This document shows, in pieces, positions 5,764-15,059 of a DNA stretch of 33,824 bases. The translations under genes and the position numbers were made by a program. Below the pieces are notes generated by a model. The model made no database searches. It saw only the letters and a list, made by a program, of their open reading frames with translations, and was not told where the DNA came from. Positions within the stretch are counted from its first letter, which is position 1. Every line of letters starts with the position of its first letter. The DNA is from Candidatus Poribacteria bacterium (GTDB lineage: Bacteria > Poribacteria > WGA-4E > WGA-3G): positions 1 to 33,824 of the forward strand of contig JAGWBV010000027.1 of NCBI GenBank assembly GCA_021295715.1. The letters run 5' to 3'.

Positions 5764-8505
5764 ATGAAAAACTCTGGATTCTTTTCCGCCAATTTCTTAC
5801 CTCCGTTTTATCAAGAATCGGGGTTACAAGCCCCGCCCACAATGGATTCCCAGAAAACTGATACCATACCTCTGTGGCGCATACACAGTGTATTGGTAAT
5901 AATAATATGCGTTGCGCTGCTACAGAAACCCGTCCATGCGCAACTGATGTCGCCTGAAGAGGCACTCGGATTCCAAGTCGGTTCCGATTATCAGGTCGCA
6001 GGATGGCAAACAGTTTCCGATTATATGCGACATGTGGCAGCGAATTCAGATCGGGTCCTGTTGGAAAAACTCGGAAAAACGACAGAGAACAACGATCTTC
6101 TGATGCTGTTGATTTCCGCACCAGAGAACTTAGAGAATTTGGCACACCATCAGCAAATTCAAAGGCGGCTCGCGCTGCCCAGTGTCCCCATAAATGAAGA
6201 CAGCGCGGCAGAATTGGCCGCGCTTGCGGCAGAAGGTAAAGCGGTGGTGCTGATTAATTGTAATTTGCATTCCACAGAGATCGCCTCTTCACAGATGTCG
6301 ATGGAACTGGCGCACCAATTCGCAACCACCGAGGCACCACAAATCAAAGAGATTCTTGAGAATGTGATAATTCTGCTCATCCCCTCGGCGAATCCGGACG
6401 GTTTGAACATCGTAGTGGATTGGTATAATCACACCGTCGGCACCCCTTATGAAGGATCGGAAATCCCGTGGTTGTATCACAAATATACGGGGCACGATAA
6501 CAATCGCGATTGGTTTATGTTGACACAGATAGAGACGCAGATATTGACGCAGGTGCTTTATGAGGAGTGGTTCCCAGAGGTTGTCTACGATGTGCATGAG
6601 ATGAGTTATCGCGGACCGCGGTTCGTGATACCACCGTATTTTGAGCCGGTCAACCCGAACATTCCACCACTGTTACAACGGACGCTTTCGCTTATCGGTG
6701 CCCAACTCGCTTTCGATTTGACGAGCGACGGGTTTACGGGTGTACTTTCGAGTGCTGTTTACGACACATGGTGGCACGGCGGGTTTCGGACGGTGCCGTA
6801 TCGCCACAACATGGTAGGTATTTTGACGGAAGCGGCGCGCGTGGAGATAGCGACCCCAATTTTCCAACCCCATCACACTTTAAAAGGCTACCGACGCGGG
6901 CTTGATAAATATACACTCCGCACAAACTTTCCTGAACCGTGGCCCGGAGGTTGGTGGCGACTGCGAAACATCGTAGAATATGAGAAAGCCGCGGCATTGT
7001 CAATTCTCTCCTTCGCCGCGGAGCATCGGGTAACGCTGAAAACAAACTTTTACAAGATGGGACTCAACGCCATAGCAAAAGGGAAAGATGAACCGCCACG
7101 TGCGTTCCTGATCCCAGCCCAACAACGCGACATCCACACAACGCTCAAAATGTTGGATATTTTACGACGCGGCGGGGTGGAGATTCATCAAGCAAACGCG
7201 CCGTTTATCGCTGACGGCGTAGAATATCCCACCGACACCTATGTTGTTTCAATGTCCCAACCGTTTCGAGCACACGCGAAGGATCTACTCGAGGTGCAAC
7301 GCTATCCGGAACGCCGTCTTTCGCCAGAATCACCGCCCGAACGTCCTTACGATATAGCGGGTTGGACACTGCCCTTACAGATGGGAGTGAGAACAATCGC
7401 TGTGGTGCATCCCTTTGAGGCAGATTTAACGAAACTTTCAACACTATCACAAGTGGAAGGCACGTTAGAGGGTGCCTCTGAACCGACCGGTTATCTATTT
7501 GAGAATCGAACGAACATTGAAGGGATTGTTCTCAATCGTCTGTTTAAAGCGAGACTGGCAGATAGCAGTCCGAGATACACACTCTATTCAGCACAACGGG
7601 ACATAGAACTCGCTGGTAAAACATTTCCACGCGGATCTATCCTGATTAGAACGGCAAAACCGCCACTACAAGAGATCGAGGAGATACGAGCCCTCGCATC
7701 GGAATTCGGTATCCATATCCACGCCGATGCGTCTATCGACGAAAACACGGTCAGCCAAAAATTCTTAAGAGTAAACGCCCCGCGCCTCGGTTTGTATAAA
7801 CCGTGGACAGCAAACATGGATGAAGGTTGGACGCGCTGGGTTTTGGACACACACGAGTTCGATTACAGCAACCTTACGAATGCGGAAATGCGGGCCGGGG
7901 ATTTGGCGGCGCGCTATGATGCTATCATTTTGCCGGATTTCGGTGCTTCCGGTATCCTTAACGGGCATTCAACAGGGAAACTGCCGCCGGAGTATGTCGG
8001 TGGAATCGGCACGGAAGGATTGGCGAATTTACGAGCGTTCGTGGAGGATGGCGGCACGCTTATCTGCTTGAATCGTGCGTCAGAACTCCCTTTAAAATAC
8101 TTCGGGCTTGGTGAGAAAGGCATTGTGAACGTGGTCGAGAAAGAGAATCAACCGAAAGAAAATGCGTTTTTCTGTCCCGGCTCATTGCTACGGGTTCGCA
8201 TAGACACGAAGCATCCTATTGGACATGGGATGGACGCAGAGATGGCTATCTTCTTTAAATCGGGACCGGTCTTTGAAGCAGGACGCGGTGGCGGAAACGT
8301 TGTAGCGACATATCCTGAGTTCAATCCTTTAATGAGCGGTTGGCTCGAAGGCGAGAAACGGATTCGTCAGAAAGCAGCACTTCTGGAAGTCCCTTTGGGC
8401 GATGGGCACGTGATTCTTTTCGGTTTCAAACCCCAACACCGAGGACAATCTCAGGGGACCTTTAAACTGCTTTTCAATGCGATTTTTTACAGCGCACAAA
8501 ACTGA
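5764..8505 (+). CDS. Secreted M14-family zinc carboxypeptidase
   Basis: A 913-aa protein from the ATG at 5764, which follows AAGGGAA by 8 bp. A later ATG at 5842 would give a more compact signal peptide and is a real alternative. A hydrophobic export segment (residues 37-60, VLVIIICVALL...VHA-Q) precedes the peptidase domain. Zinc ligands are visible as HSTE (H169, E172) and DVHE (H278), with the substrate-binding NNRD (R248) and the likely catalytic Glu in ILTEAA (E356). This is the M14 carboxypeptidase set. A long C-terminal half follows; its last 200 residues (YDAIILPDFG, then LRAFVEDGGTLICL, then a final strand near GHVILFGF) look like a class-I glutamine amidotransferase-type fold without its cysteine. 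It is probably a periplasmic or secreted peptide-degrading enzyme. Confidence 0.87.
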   Translation: MKNSGFFSANFLPPFYQESGLQAPPTMDSQKTDTIPLWRIHSVLVIIICVALLQKPVHAQLMSPEEALGFQVGSDYQVAGWQTVSDYMRHVAANSDRVLLEKLGKTTENNDLLMLLISAPENLENLAHHQQIQRRLALPSVPINEDSAAELAALAAEGKAVVLINCNLHSTEIASSQMSMELAHQFATTEAPQIKEILENVIILLIPSANPDGLNIVVDWYNHTVGTPYEGSEIPWLYHKYTGHDNNRDWFMLTQIETQILTQVLYEEWFPEVVYDVHEMSYRGPRFVIPPYFEPVNPNIPPLLQRTLSLIGAQLAFDLTSDGFTGVLSSAVYDTWWHGGFRTVPYRHNMVGILTEAARVEIATPIFQPHHTLKGYRRGLDKYTLRTNFPEPWPGGWWRLRNIVEYEKAAALSILSFAAEHRVTLKTNFYKMGLNAIAKGKDEPPRAFLIPAQQRDIHTTLKMLDILRRGGVEIHQANAPFIADGVEYPTDTYVVSMSQPFRAHAKDLLEVQRYPERRLSPESPPERPYDIAGWTLPLQMGVRTIAVVHPFEADLTKLSTLSQVEGTLEGASEPTGYLFENRTNIEGIVLNRLFKARLADSSPRYTLYSAQRDIELAGKTFPRGSILIRTAKPPLQEIEEIRALASEFGIHIHADASIDENTVSQKFLRVNAPRLGLYKPWTANMDEGWTRWVLDTHEFDYSNLTNAEMRAGDLAARYDAIILPDFGASGILNGHSTGKLPPEYVGGIGTEGLANLRAFVEDGGTLICLNRASELPLKYFGLGEKGIVNVVEKENQPKENAFFCPGSLLRVRIDTKHPIGHGMDAEMAIFFKSGPVFEAGRGGGNVVATYPEFNPLMSGWLEGEKRIRQKAALLEVPLGDGHVILFGFKPQHRGQSQGTFKLLFNAIFYSAQN

Positions 8506-8531
8506 AAGGCAGATAGGAGTGAATTTTCCCC

Positions 8532-8560
8532 TTGTTAAAAAAGATCAAATGGATTAAAAT
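8532..8560 (+). promoter_or_regulatory. Possible promoter for the Uma2 gene
   Basis: TTGTTA (8532-8537), 17-bp spacer, TAAAAT (8555-8560) in an AT-rich gap, 68 bp before the start at 8629. The weaker consensus makes it tentative. Confidence 0.4.
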
Positions 8561-8628
8561 TAATTTGATATAAACATCAAGCAATATCAACCATGTTGCT
8601 TTCATACAAGCAAAACAAGGAAGGCAAA

Positions 8629-9219
8629 ATGGCAGAAACACAACGGAATCAACCAAAACCAAAATTGCTATCCGCTCAACACACTCTCTTAACAGCCGAA
8701 GACCTGTGGAAACAGTCGGATGATGGATATCGGTATGAATTGGTGAAAGGAGTAATGCGTAGAATGCCACCAGCCGGGTTTGAACACGGGATCCGATCGG
8801 CTAAAATTGGAAGACATCTCGATGCTCACGTTGAACGACATAAATTAGGCTATGTTTGTGGTGCCGAAACAGGATTTAAGATCGCCCAAAATCCAGATAC
8901 TGTGCGTGCACCAGATGCAGCGTTTGTGCGTCAAGCCACAATTGATGAACGGGGTATTTCAAAGGGATACTGGGAAGGTGCCCCCGATCTTGCGGTTGAA
9001 GTCATCTCTCCAGGCGATACCTACACTGAAGTCGCAGAAAAGGTGGATGAATGGTTAAATGCCGGGTGTGCAATGGTGTGGGTTGTGAATCCACGTCGAG
9101 AAACCGTAGAAGTGTACCGATCTCCTAAGAATATGACCGTTTTGCGTGGAGATGACATGCTTGAGGGGGGCGATGTGATTGAAGGGTTTCAGTGTCGCGT
9201 TCGGGATCTATTTGTGTGA
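8629..9219 (+). CDS. Uma2-family (DUF820) putative restriction endonuclease-fold protein
   Basis: A 196-aa protein from the ATG at 8629, preceded by AAGGAAGG; the frame's earlier ATG at 8593 lacks a site. It matches the Uma2/DUF820 family throughout: YELVKGVMRRMPPAGFEHG near the N-terminus, then TVRAPDAAFV, APDLAVEVISPGD, EKVDEWLNAG and VWVVNP. The PD-(D/E)xK-like residues are D96, E124 and K138. The family is common in cyanobacteria and Poribacteria, often in many copies; its biological role is unsettled and nuclease activity is predicted from fold only. It lies alone between the M14 gene and a convergent regulator gene. Length is normal for the family. Confidence 0.9.
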   Translation: MAETQRNQPKPKLLSAQHTLLTAEDLWKQSDDGYRYELVKGVMRRMPPAGFEHGIRSAKIGRHLDAHVERHKLGYVCGAETGFKIAQNPDTVRAPDAAFVRQATIDERGISKGYWEGAPDLAVEVISPGDTYTEVAEKVDEWLNAGCAMVWVVNPRRETVEVYRSPKNMTVLRGDDMLEGGDVIEGFQCRVRDLFV

Positions 9220-9281
9220 AATAGGATCGCTTATTTCGTGGCAGATTTGGATTTTAGAGTAGGTTCGTAGGAGGGCAAGTG

Positions 9282-10736
9282 CTACGTCTGACTGAGGTCA
9301 TCCTTCGAGTCGCTAGTTTCTTGTCTGTAAGTGTCGAGCTTCCGGTGGAGTGTTCGGACCCCGATGTCAAGAATCTTCGCCGCTTCCGTTTTATTGCCCC
9401 CGACTTCTGTGAGGGTCTTTTGGATAGCCGCCCGTTCAATTTCTGCCATTGTCATACCGACCCTGCCGATGATCTCCTCATCGTCCAGCACAGGTAGATA
9501 CTCGCTCTGCCCGTGTGAACTGTCTGGTGAAACAAGCGGTACTTTTGAAGGTTGGCTTGCAAGCGTCGCCAAGATTCCGTTCTGTGCCCGATTCTCAAGC
9601 ACTTTGGCTATCGTTGACAGGATTTCCAACGCTTTTTTGAGAACGTCCGCCGCGTCGTCTGTTTCGCTAATTTGCATCCAACTGGTATCTTCATCTGGAA
9701 TCAGAAACGGCATCTTATCGCTCGCGGTAGCGGTTGGCTCAAGAAGACGGATCGCAGAGAGAATTAGCCCCAAGATCGTCTTGTAAATCGCTAAGTTTTC
9801 TGCTGCGATTGCACTACTGGAAGTATCAACAACCTGTAAGGAACTCCCCGGCACATTGAGAAGTTCAGTTTCTTCATTGGGAGCGTCAATCACCTGCGTA
9901 GGTACGAGTTGCGTCCCAGAGGCTTGCACGGGAAGTAAAGCACCCTGCTCAGATTCCGAATCCAAGGGAAAATCTTTAAGTTGCAGTTCTTCAGTGGTGG
10001 AGAGAATAATAGCGGTTTCTACGGCATTCCTAAGTTCACGAACGTTGCCGTGCCAGTCAGCATTTCGGAGATAATTGAGTGCTTCTTGGGTTATGCCGGT
10101 AATGGGTTTACTGTGTTCTGTGCTTAATTCAGATATGAAAGCGGAGACGAAAAGCGGGATATCCTCGCGCCGATCGCGCAAGGGTGGAATCTGGATACGA
10201 AAGAGGTTCAATCGGTAGTAGAGGTCTTGCCTAAATTTCTTTTGCCTCACCGATGTCGCAAGGTCAATATTCGTGGCAGCGATAATTCGGACATCGACTT
10301 TAATATTTTTCTCGCCACCGAGCCTTGTGAATTCTTGTGTCTCAAGGATCCGTAGGAATTTCACCTGCACTTCAGGCGACATCTCGCCTACTTCATCCAA
10401 AAACAGCGTACCACCGTCCGCTTGTTCAAACACACCCCGTCGCTGGCTCGTTGCCCCCGTAAAAGCGCCTCGCTCATGACCGAAGAGTTCACTTTGGAGG
10501 AGGTCTTGGTAAAACGCGCCGCAGTTGACGGCTTTGAAGGGTCGGGTTTTACGGGGACCACTTGCGTGGATCGCCTGTGCGATGACATCTTTGCCAACAC
10601 CTGTTTCGCCTGTGATCAGAACAGTTGCTTTCGTCGGCGCGACCTGCGCGACTTGACGCAAAACCATCTGCATCGGTGCGGACTCGCCGATAATGCGTCT
10701 TGAATTATCGTTGGTAACAGGTGCCGGGAGATTCAT
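9282..10736 (-). CDS. Sigma54-dependent transcriptional activator (AAA+, Fis-type HTH), no receiver domain
   Basis: A 484-aa bacterial enhancer-binding protein. The AAA+ domain starts almost at the N-terminus: Walker A GETGVGKD (43-50), the sigma54-contact loop GAFTGA (90-95), Walker [11 protein letters not shown] (110-119) and the sensor segment [15 protein letters not shown] Fis-type helix-turn-helix lies near residues 430-475 ([22 protein letters not shown]). The usual N-terminal receiver or ligand-sensing domain is absent. Instead about 160 residues separate AAA+ and HTH, including a hydrophobic helix-like stretch ([17 protein letters not shown]). It should hydrolyse ATP to open sigma54-RNAP promoters. 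The target genes are not evident here. AGAAGGGA precedes the ATG. Confidence 0.92.
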   Translation of the reverse strand: MNLPAPVTNDNSRRIIGESAPMQMVLRQVAQVAPTKATVLITGETGVGKDVIAQAIHASGPRKTRPFKAVNCGAFYQDLLQSELFGHERGAFTGATSQRRGVFEQADGGTLFLDEVGEMSPEVQVKFLRILETQEFTRLGGEKNIKVDVRIIAATNIDLATSVRQKKFRQDLYYRLNLFRIQIPPLRDRREDIPLFVSAFISELSTEHSKPITGITQEALNYLRNADWHGNVRELRNAVETAIILSTTEELQLKDFPLDSESEQGALLPVQASGTQLVPTQVIDAPNEETELLNVPGSSLQVVDTSSSAIAAENLAIYKTILGLILSAIRLLEPTATASDKMPFLIPDEDTSWMQISETDDAADVLKKALEILSTIAKVLENRAQNGILATLASQPSKVPLVSPDSSHGQSEYLPVLDDEEIIGRVGMTMAEIERAAIQKTLTEVGGNKTEAAKILDIGVRTLHRKLDTYRQETSDSKDDLSQT

Positions 10737-10875
10737 TTTTTTTGGTGTCCCTTCTACAACATTCGCCGGTGAAGACGTTCTAATGAATCAAAATCTTCAT
10801 AGTTGAGTTGGTTCGGAGGCTTATGTTTTTGTCGACCTGTGCAGGAGGTAACAACCAATATGCGCATAAATCGAG

Positions 10876-11625
10876 TTAAGACTGCTGATTATGTGCAATT
10901 TCAATTAACTGCTGAGGGTCCTGTTTGACCTTTTCAAACACATCGAACCCATTACGACAGGCGGCTTCACACAACCGTCTCAGGACGACCCCTTTCAGTG
11001 CCCAATTTGTGGTGCGGAGGCTCTTCTGCAAAGCACTTCCAGTCTCAACAACATGGAGATCTGGTAAGTCCTCATTAACAAAGCGTTTGTGACTTCGCGC
11101 AAGCAAGAAAATCAGCGTTGTCGCCCGCTCTACTTCAAAAACGCGTTGTAGGGATAGAATGTCATCGGGTCTCAATAGTGAAAAAACGAGATCGTAACGC
11201 TCGATTAAATCTACCGTCCGTTCAGGGATACCCCTTTCGCCAAATTCTAAAACCTCAAGCTCATGAAGTGGCGCCGTATCAAAAGGCACGATAATATCTT
11301 CCTCGTTAACCGGACTTTCTTTGCCATCAACGCGGCAGAAATACCACGGAAAATACAGATCAAGCGTTGTCTCACCGTATTGCGCGTGTTCCCGAATTTG
11401 TTTTAATCCTGCCCGTAATTGCGTATTCAAAGGTCCCGTAAACATCTCTCCAGCGGGCGCGCTGTAGTCTCTATCTTCATGATACCATCCCTCATCGTTG
11501 TAACCACAGAGGTCTTTGATGCGCCGCGCAAGATGCTCAGGCGAATTGCAATCTTCACCTCGCAGGAGATTATCGGGTTTATATTTTTGCCCTGTTGTGT
11601 AAGGACTTAAGACCAATACTTTCAT
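10876..11625 (-). CDS. Unknown 249-aa protein, possibly DUF6884/YaaA-like
   Basis: I do not recognise this family with confidence. The protein begins with a beta strand (MKVLVLSPYT) and carries YSAPAGEMFTGPLNTQLRAG and then DIIVPFDTAPLHELEVLEFG. These are loosely reminiscent of the PA-(R/G)-E-(L/M)-(Y/F)-TGPL segment and PYD strand of DUF6884/YaaA-like proteins. No signal peptide or membrane segment is seen, so it is probably cytoplasmic. The C-terminal half is helical and ends QQLIEIAHNQQS. The gene starts 16 bp after the secF stop, so it is likely in the secDF transcript, though it need not be functionally linked to export. Confidence 0.7.
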   Translation of the reverse strand: MKVLVLSPYTTGQKYKPDNLLRGEDCNSPEHLARRIKDLCGYNDEGWYHEDRDYSAPAGEMFTGPLNTQLRAGLKQIREHAQYGETTLDLYFPWYFCRVDGKESPVNEEDIIVPFDTAPLHELEVLEFGERGIPERTVDLIERYDLVFSLLRPDDILSLQRVFEVERATTLIFLLARSHKRFVNEDLPDLHVVETGSALQKSLRTTNWALKGVVLRRLCEAACRNGFDVFEKVKQDPQQLIEIAHNQQS

Positions 11626-11641
11626 CTGTGAATAGTTTTCA

Positions 11642-12562
11642 TTAAGCCTGCTGCGGTCGTCCGCGATTCCAGAGATACAGGATCGGACTCGCGATGAATA
11701 CTGAAGAGTATGTACCTACCAATACACCGACGATGAGTGCCAAGGCGAACGTGTTAATTTCCTCGCCAGAACCAGTGATGACAAAAATAACCAGAACAAC
11801 AAACAACGTTGTCAAAGAGGTGATAACGGTTCGACTCAGCGACTGATTGATACTTCTGTTTAAAACTGAAACGTAGTCAGTGCCGCGCAAGGACTGTGTA
11901 TTTTCCCGAATGCGGTCGAATACGACGATTGTATCGTTGAGCGAATAGCCGATAATCGTGAGGAATGCGGCAACAGTTGGTAGATTAATTTCTTTTGAAA
12001 GAACGGCAAAGACACCCAAGGTAATAAGGATATCGTGGACAAGCGCGGCGATTGCGCCGATGGCAAAACGGAACTCAAATCGCCAAGAGATATACACTAA
12101 TAAGATAGCAATCGCGCCAAGCACCGACCAGAGTGCCGCTAATTTAAGGTCGCGACCAACACTGGGGAGGACTTCAGAGATATTGACACCGCCGGGGAGT
12201 GCCTGCCAACCGTCTCCACCCTCAAGTAAGGCATCTGTGAGAATTCTTCCGACACTTGTGCCCTGTCGCTGAAATTCAGGACGATGCCCCATAGAAACGA
12301 ACGCCTCATTTTTGCTGGCATCTATCTGGATTGTGGCACGTTCATAGCCGACTTCAGTGAGTTTGGCTTGCAACTCGGCTTGAGTGACCGCCCCGTTGAA
12401 TTTGGCTTGAATCTTAACGCCGCCGCGGAAATCAATTCCGAAATTGAGTCCCTGATGAATCACGAGGAACATCAAACCGATAAAGATGATTATCGCTGAG
12501 AAAACGAAACCGGCCCGGTGTTTGCTGATAAAATCGAAGTTTGTATCTTTAAGTAATTCCAT
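11642..12562 (-). CDS. secF: Protein translocase subunit SecF
   Basis: A 306-aa inner-membrane protein, close to the usual SecF length. After the first membrane helix (AGFVFSAIIIFIGLMFLVIH) comes the SecF signature LNFGIDFRGGVKI. A periplasmic domain of about 100 residues follows, then five more helices including the conserved GYSLNDTIVVFDRIREN segment and a glycine-rich last helix. With SecD it uses the proton gradient to pull proteins out of the SecYEG channel. It lies downstream of secD, but 226 bp apart, and the gap carries leader repeat copy B with a doubled ribosome-binding cassette against the ATG at 12562. That spacing is unusual for a normally tight secDF pair. Confidence 0.96.
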   Translation of the reverse strand: MELLKDTNFDFISKHRAGFVFSAIIIFIGLMFLVIHQGLNFGIDFRGGVKIQAKFNGAVTQAELQAKLTEVGYERATIQIDASKNEAFVSMGHRPEFQRQGTSVGRILTDALLEGGDGWQALPGGVNISEVLPSVGRDLKLAALWSVLGAIAILLVYISWRFEFRFAIGAIAALVHDILITLGVFAVLSKEINLPTVAAFLTIIGYSLNDTIVVFDRIRENTQSLRGTDYVSVLNRSINQSLSRTVITSLTTLFVVLVIFVITGSGEEINTFALALIVGVLVGTYSSVFIASPILYLWNRGRPQQA

Positions 12563-12711
12563 ATTTTAATTATACCTTGCGGATTTTTAATTATTCCTTG
12601 CGGAGTAATGAGGTGGATTCAGACTTTGACGTTCTTCGTGTTCGAGTCGCCTGCGTGTTTTTGCTTGGGTATTTCTGCGTATTGTTACAGGCTACGGCTC
12701 CGGTTCTAAGA
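12563..12711 (-). repeat. Repeated RBS-bearing leader, copy B (doubled cassette)
   Basis: Two tandem cassettes, at 12563-12582 (minus strand CCGCAAGGTATAATTAAAAT) and 12584-12603, sit directly against the secF ATG. The leader body retains TTTTTGCTTGGG on the plus strand (12657-12670), which is inverted relative to the other copies, together with the conserved CAGGCTACGG end (12688-12697). No gene is seen in 12604-12788. Confidence 0.75.
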
Positions 12712-12788
12712 AGTACCTACAGAACGAGCGAAAACCTGCGCGTAAGCGAAGCGGAGCACAGGGCGAAAACCCGATTGCTAAAAAACCA

Positions 12789-14735
12789 TTAAATGCTGAG
12801 TTTTTGAACGTCTCTATTTCCAATCGTCAAACCGTATATCTCACGTGTGACAATAATCGCCGTGAACATACTCGCGAGGATACCGATACCAAGCGTTACC
12901 GCAAACCCTTTAATCGGACCCGTCCCGAAATGATAGAGAACGAGTGCGGTAAAGAAAGTCGTAAGATTGGCATCTAAAATCGTTATAAACGCGCGTTGAT
13001 AGCCATTCGTGATAGCCGACCAGACGGTTTTGCCGGTCCGCAATTCTTCCCGAATCCGCTCGAAGATTAACACATTCGCATCAACAGACATACCGATCGT
13101 CAGGACAAGTCCGGCAATCCCCGGTAGTGTCAACGCCGCACCAAAACCGGCCAATGCGCCAAGGATGATGAACATATTAAAGACCAGCGCAATAATAGCA
13201 ACAATTCCAGATAAACGGTAGTAAATCATCATGAAAATGAGAACCCCGCCTAACCCGATGAGTGCAGCAAGGACCCCGTCGTTGATGGACTCCTGCCCAA
13301 GCGTCGGGCCGACGGTGCGTTCCTCGGCGATCTGGACCCCCACCGGAAACGCGCCTGCTTTCAGGATATTGGAAAGGTAACTCGCCTCCTCATAGGTGAA
13401 ATTCCCTTGGATAATGGCGTTTCCGATAATCTGATCCTGGATGACAGGGGCAGATTGCACCCTACCGTCAAGAAGAATCGCCAAATGTTCTCCAATATGG
13501 TCGCCTGTGACCTGCGCGAACTTGCGTCTGCCGATACTATCAAAACTCATCGAAACGACGATGTCAAAACTGGTTCTGCCTGTAGAAGGTCCAGCATCGT
13601 TGATGCGGTCACCACTCAGGAGAACAGGGCTTTTAATCACGTACCAATTGCCGGTTTCGTAGTGATAGCGGACTTCACTATCATCCGGGATACTATCAGG
13701 TATCGGTGTATCCGAAGTTCCGCTCCACAAACTTCCACCCGTCGGTGACTTCTCAACAAGTTTAAACTCAAGCCTGCCCATGGTCTTAACGATTTGTAAC
13801 GGCTTCGAGGAGTCTTTGGCACCTGGAAGTTCAACAATGATTCTTGGATGATTCGCCTCTCGTCGGATAGAGGGTTCTGAAACACCGAATGCATCAACGC
13901 GGTTTCGTAAGACAATAAGCACCTGCTCGATCGCCTGCTCACTATAATTCTGAATACCTCGTTCACTGAGTGTTAGCTGATACGTGGTTTGCGTCTCTGT
14001 TTCGGCACCGATCTGTGCGTCTTCAAAAAATTCGATTTCGTTGAGGAGACGTTGTGCTTTCTCCAGATATTTTGTTTTTTCATCAGCATCTGTCCGGAGT
14101 CTGGATGGGATTCCGACGAATACGTTCAGTGTGTCTTGTCCTTCTATCTGTTTAACCTCTCGGCATAAAATATCATCTGTGCGAAGCCGTTCCGGAATCG
14201 AGAGGGTGTGTTCGCGGAGCAGCTCTGCTTTGGAGGTCTCCAAATCCACCTCAAGAACGAGGTGGACACCCCCCTTGAGGTCCAATCCTAACTTCAATCG
14301 GTTATTGGGTATGAGTCTCCGAAGGACCGTAGGAAGGCTGCCGTATAGGTGTAAATTGTCAAGTGTTGCGCGCGGGTTCTGACGTGCCTCCTCCGAGATA
14401 AGCCGCACATAAAATTCGCGTGCTTCAGTGGTATCAAATTCATAATCACGCGTCTCTTCAAGTTCAAGTTTCCTTAAGTGAACTCGGAAGACATCCTGAA
14501 GTTCAAAGGTTGCGTCCTGGAAATTGATTCCTTCGGGGTAGTCAACATCTGCGAGATTTACCTTCAAAGCGTTGTCTTCAGTGACTTCAAAGAGTGGGAG
14601 TTTCTCCTGCATCCAGAGCGGTAGGTTCCCGTACAAGGGATTGTAGAAGTTATCCGGGGTAGGAATGAGGTATAGTACGGAAAACAGAAAGACCCCGAGG
14701 ATTAAAACTATTTTCCAGATACTGAATCTGTACAT
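12789..14735 (-). CDS. secD: Protein translocase subunit SecD
   Basis: A 648-aa inner-membrane protein, slightly longer than E. coli SecD. Features in order are an N-terminal membrane helix (IWKIVLILGVFLFSVLYLI), a periplasmic region, the LGLDLKGGVHLVLEVD signature at 149-164, and the P1 domain with LRNRVDAFGVSEPSIRREA. Five C-terminal helices follow, with LTIGMSVDANVLIFERIREE. It partners SecF in proton-driven late steps of Sec export. The ATG at 14735 is preceded by leader repeat copy C. The tRNA-Arg gene lies 240 bp upstream on the same strand. Confidence 0.97.
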   Translation of the reverse strand: MYRFSIWKIVLILGVFLFSVLYLIPTPDNFYNPLYGNLPLWMQEKLPLFEVTEDNALKVNLADVDYPEGINFQDATFELQDVFRVHLRKLELEETRDYEFDTTEAREFYVRLISEEARQNPRATLDNLHLYGSLPTVLRRLIPNNRLKLGLDLKGGVHLVLEVDLETSKAELLREHTLSIPERLRTDDILCREVKQIEGQDTLNVFVGIPSRLRTDADEKTKYLEKAQRLLNEIEFFEDAQIGAETETQTTYQLTLSERGIQNYSEQAIEQVLIVLRNRVDAFGVSEPSIRREANHPRIIVELPGAKDSSKPLQIVKTMGRLEFKLVEKSPTGGSLWSGTSDTPIPDSIPDDSEVRYHYETGNWYVIKSPVLLSGDRINDAGPSTGRTSFDIVVSMSFDSIGRRKFAQVTGDHIGEHLAILLDGRVQSAPVIQDQIIGNAIIQGNFTYEEASYLSNILKAGAFPVGVQIAEERTVGPTLGQESINDGVLAALIGLGGVLIFMMIYYRLSGIVAIIALVFNMFIILGALAGFGAALTLPGIAGLVLTIGMSVDANVLIFERIREELRTGKTVWSAITNGYQRAFITILDANLTTFFTALVLYHFGTGPIKGFAVTLGIGILASMFTAIIVTREIYGLTIGNRDVQKLSI

Positions 14736-14855
14736 TTTTTAATTTTTCCTTGCGGTTCGTTGAAGTGGATTGGAAATTGTGATGTTATTTCCCGTAGATC
14801 TAAGGGAAATACCCAAGCAAAACCCCTCCACTGCGTTAGGGCTACGGTTTCGTTA
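14736..14855 (-). repeat. Repeated RBS-bearing leader, copy C
   Basis: A single cassette CCGCAAGGAAAAATTAAAAA (14736-14755) abuts the secD ATG. Upstream, on the minus strand, are TCCAATCCACTTC, the GGGTTTTGCTTGGGTATTTC block and CGTAGCCC, in the family order. Confidence 0.78.
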
Positions 14856-14975
14856 AATGTGTGTATGAGGCAAGAGAACCTCACTCCCACACAAATGAGG
14901 CGACCAGACGTTACGACTTCATCAAAAACCTACGTGTAATAGCATGGAGGGAAGTCGGGACCGCATCATTAAAAA

Positions 14976-15048
14976 CGCGCCTGGGAGGAATCGAACCCCC
15001 GACACGAGGCTTAGGAAGCCCCTGCTCTATCCCCTGAGCTACAGGCGC
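14976..15048 (-). tRNA. tRNA-Arg (anticodon CCT)
   Basis: The minus strand folds into a complete cloverleaf of 73 nt: acceptor GCGCCTG pairing with CAGGCGC, D arm GCTC/GAGC, and anticodon stem GGGGC/GCCTC with loop TTCCTAA. The anticodon is therefore CCT, reading AGG. The T arm is GGGGG-TTCGATT-CCTCC. The 3' CCA is not encoded; a short T run follows. The gene begins 11 nt after the apt stop, suggesting it is cut from the apt transcript. Confidence 0.96.
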
Positions 15049-15059
15049 ACGCGTCCACC

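Noticed and set aside
12577-12792. Plus-strand 71-aa open frame between secF and secD
   Set aside because: It lies wholly in leader copy B and its flank, has no recognisable motif, and runs against the operon.
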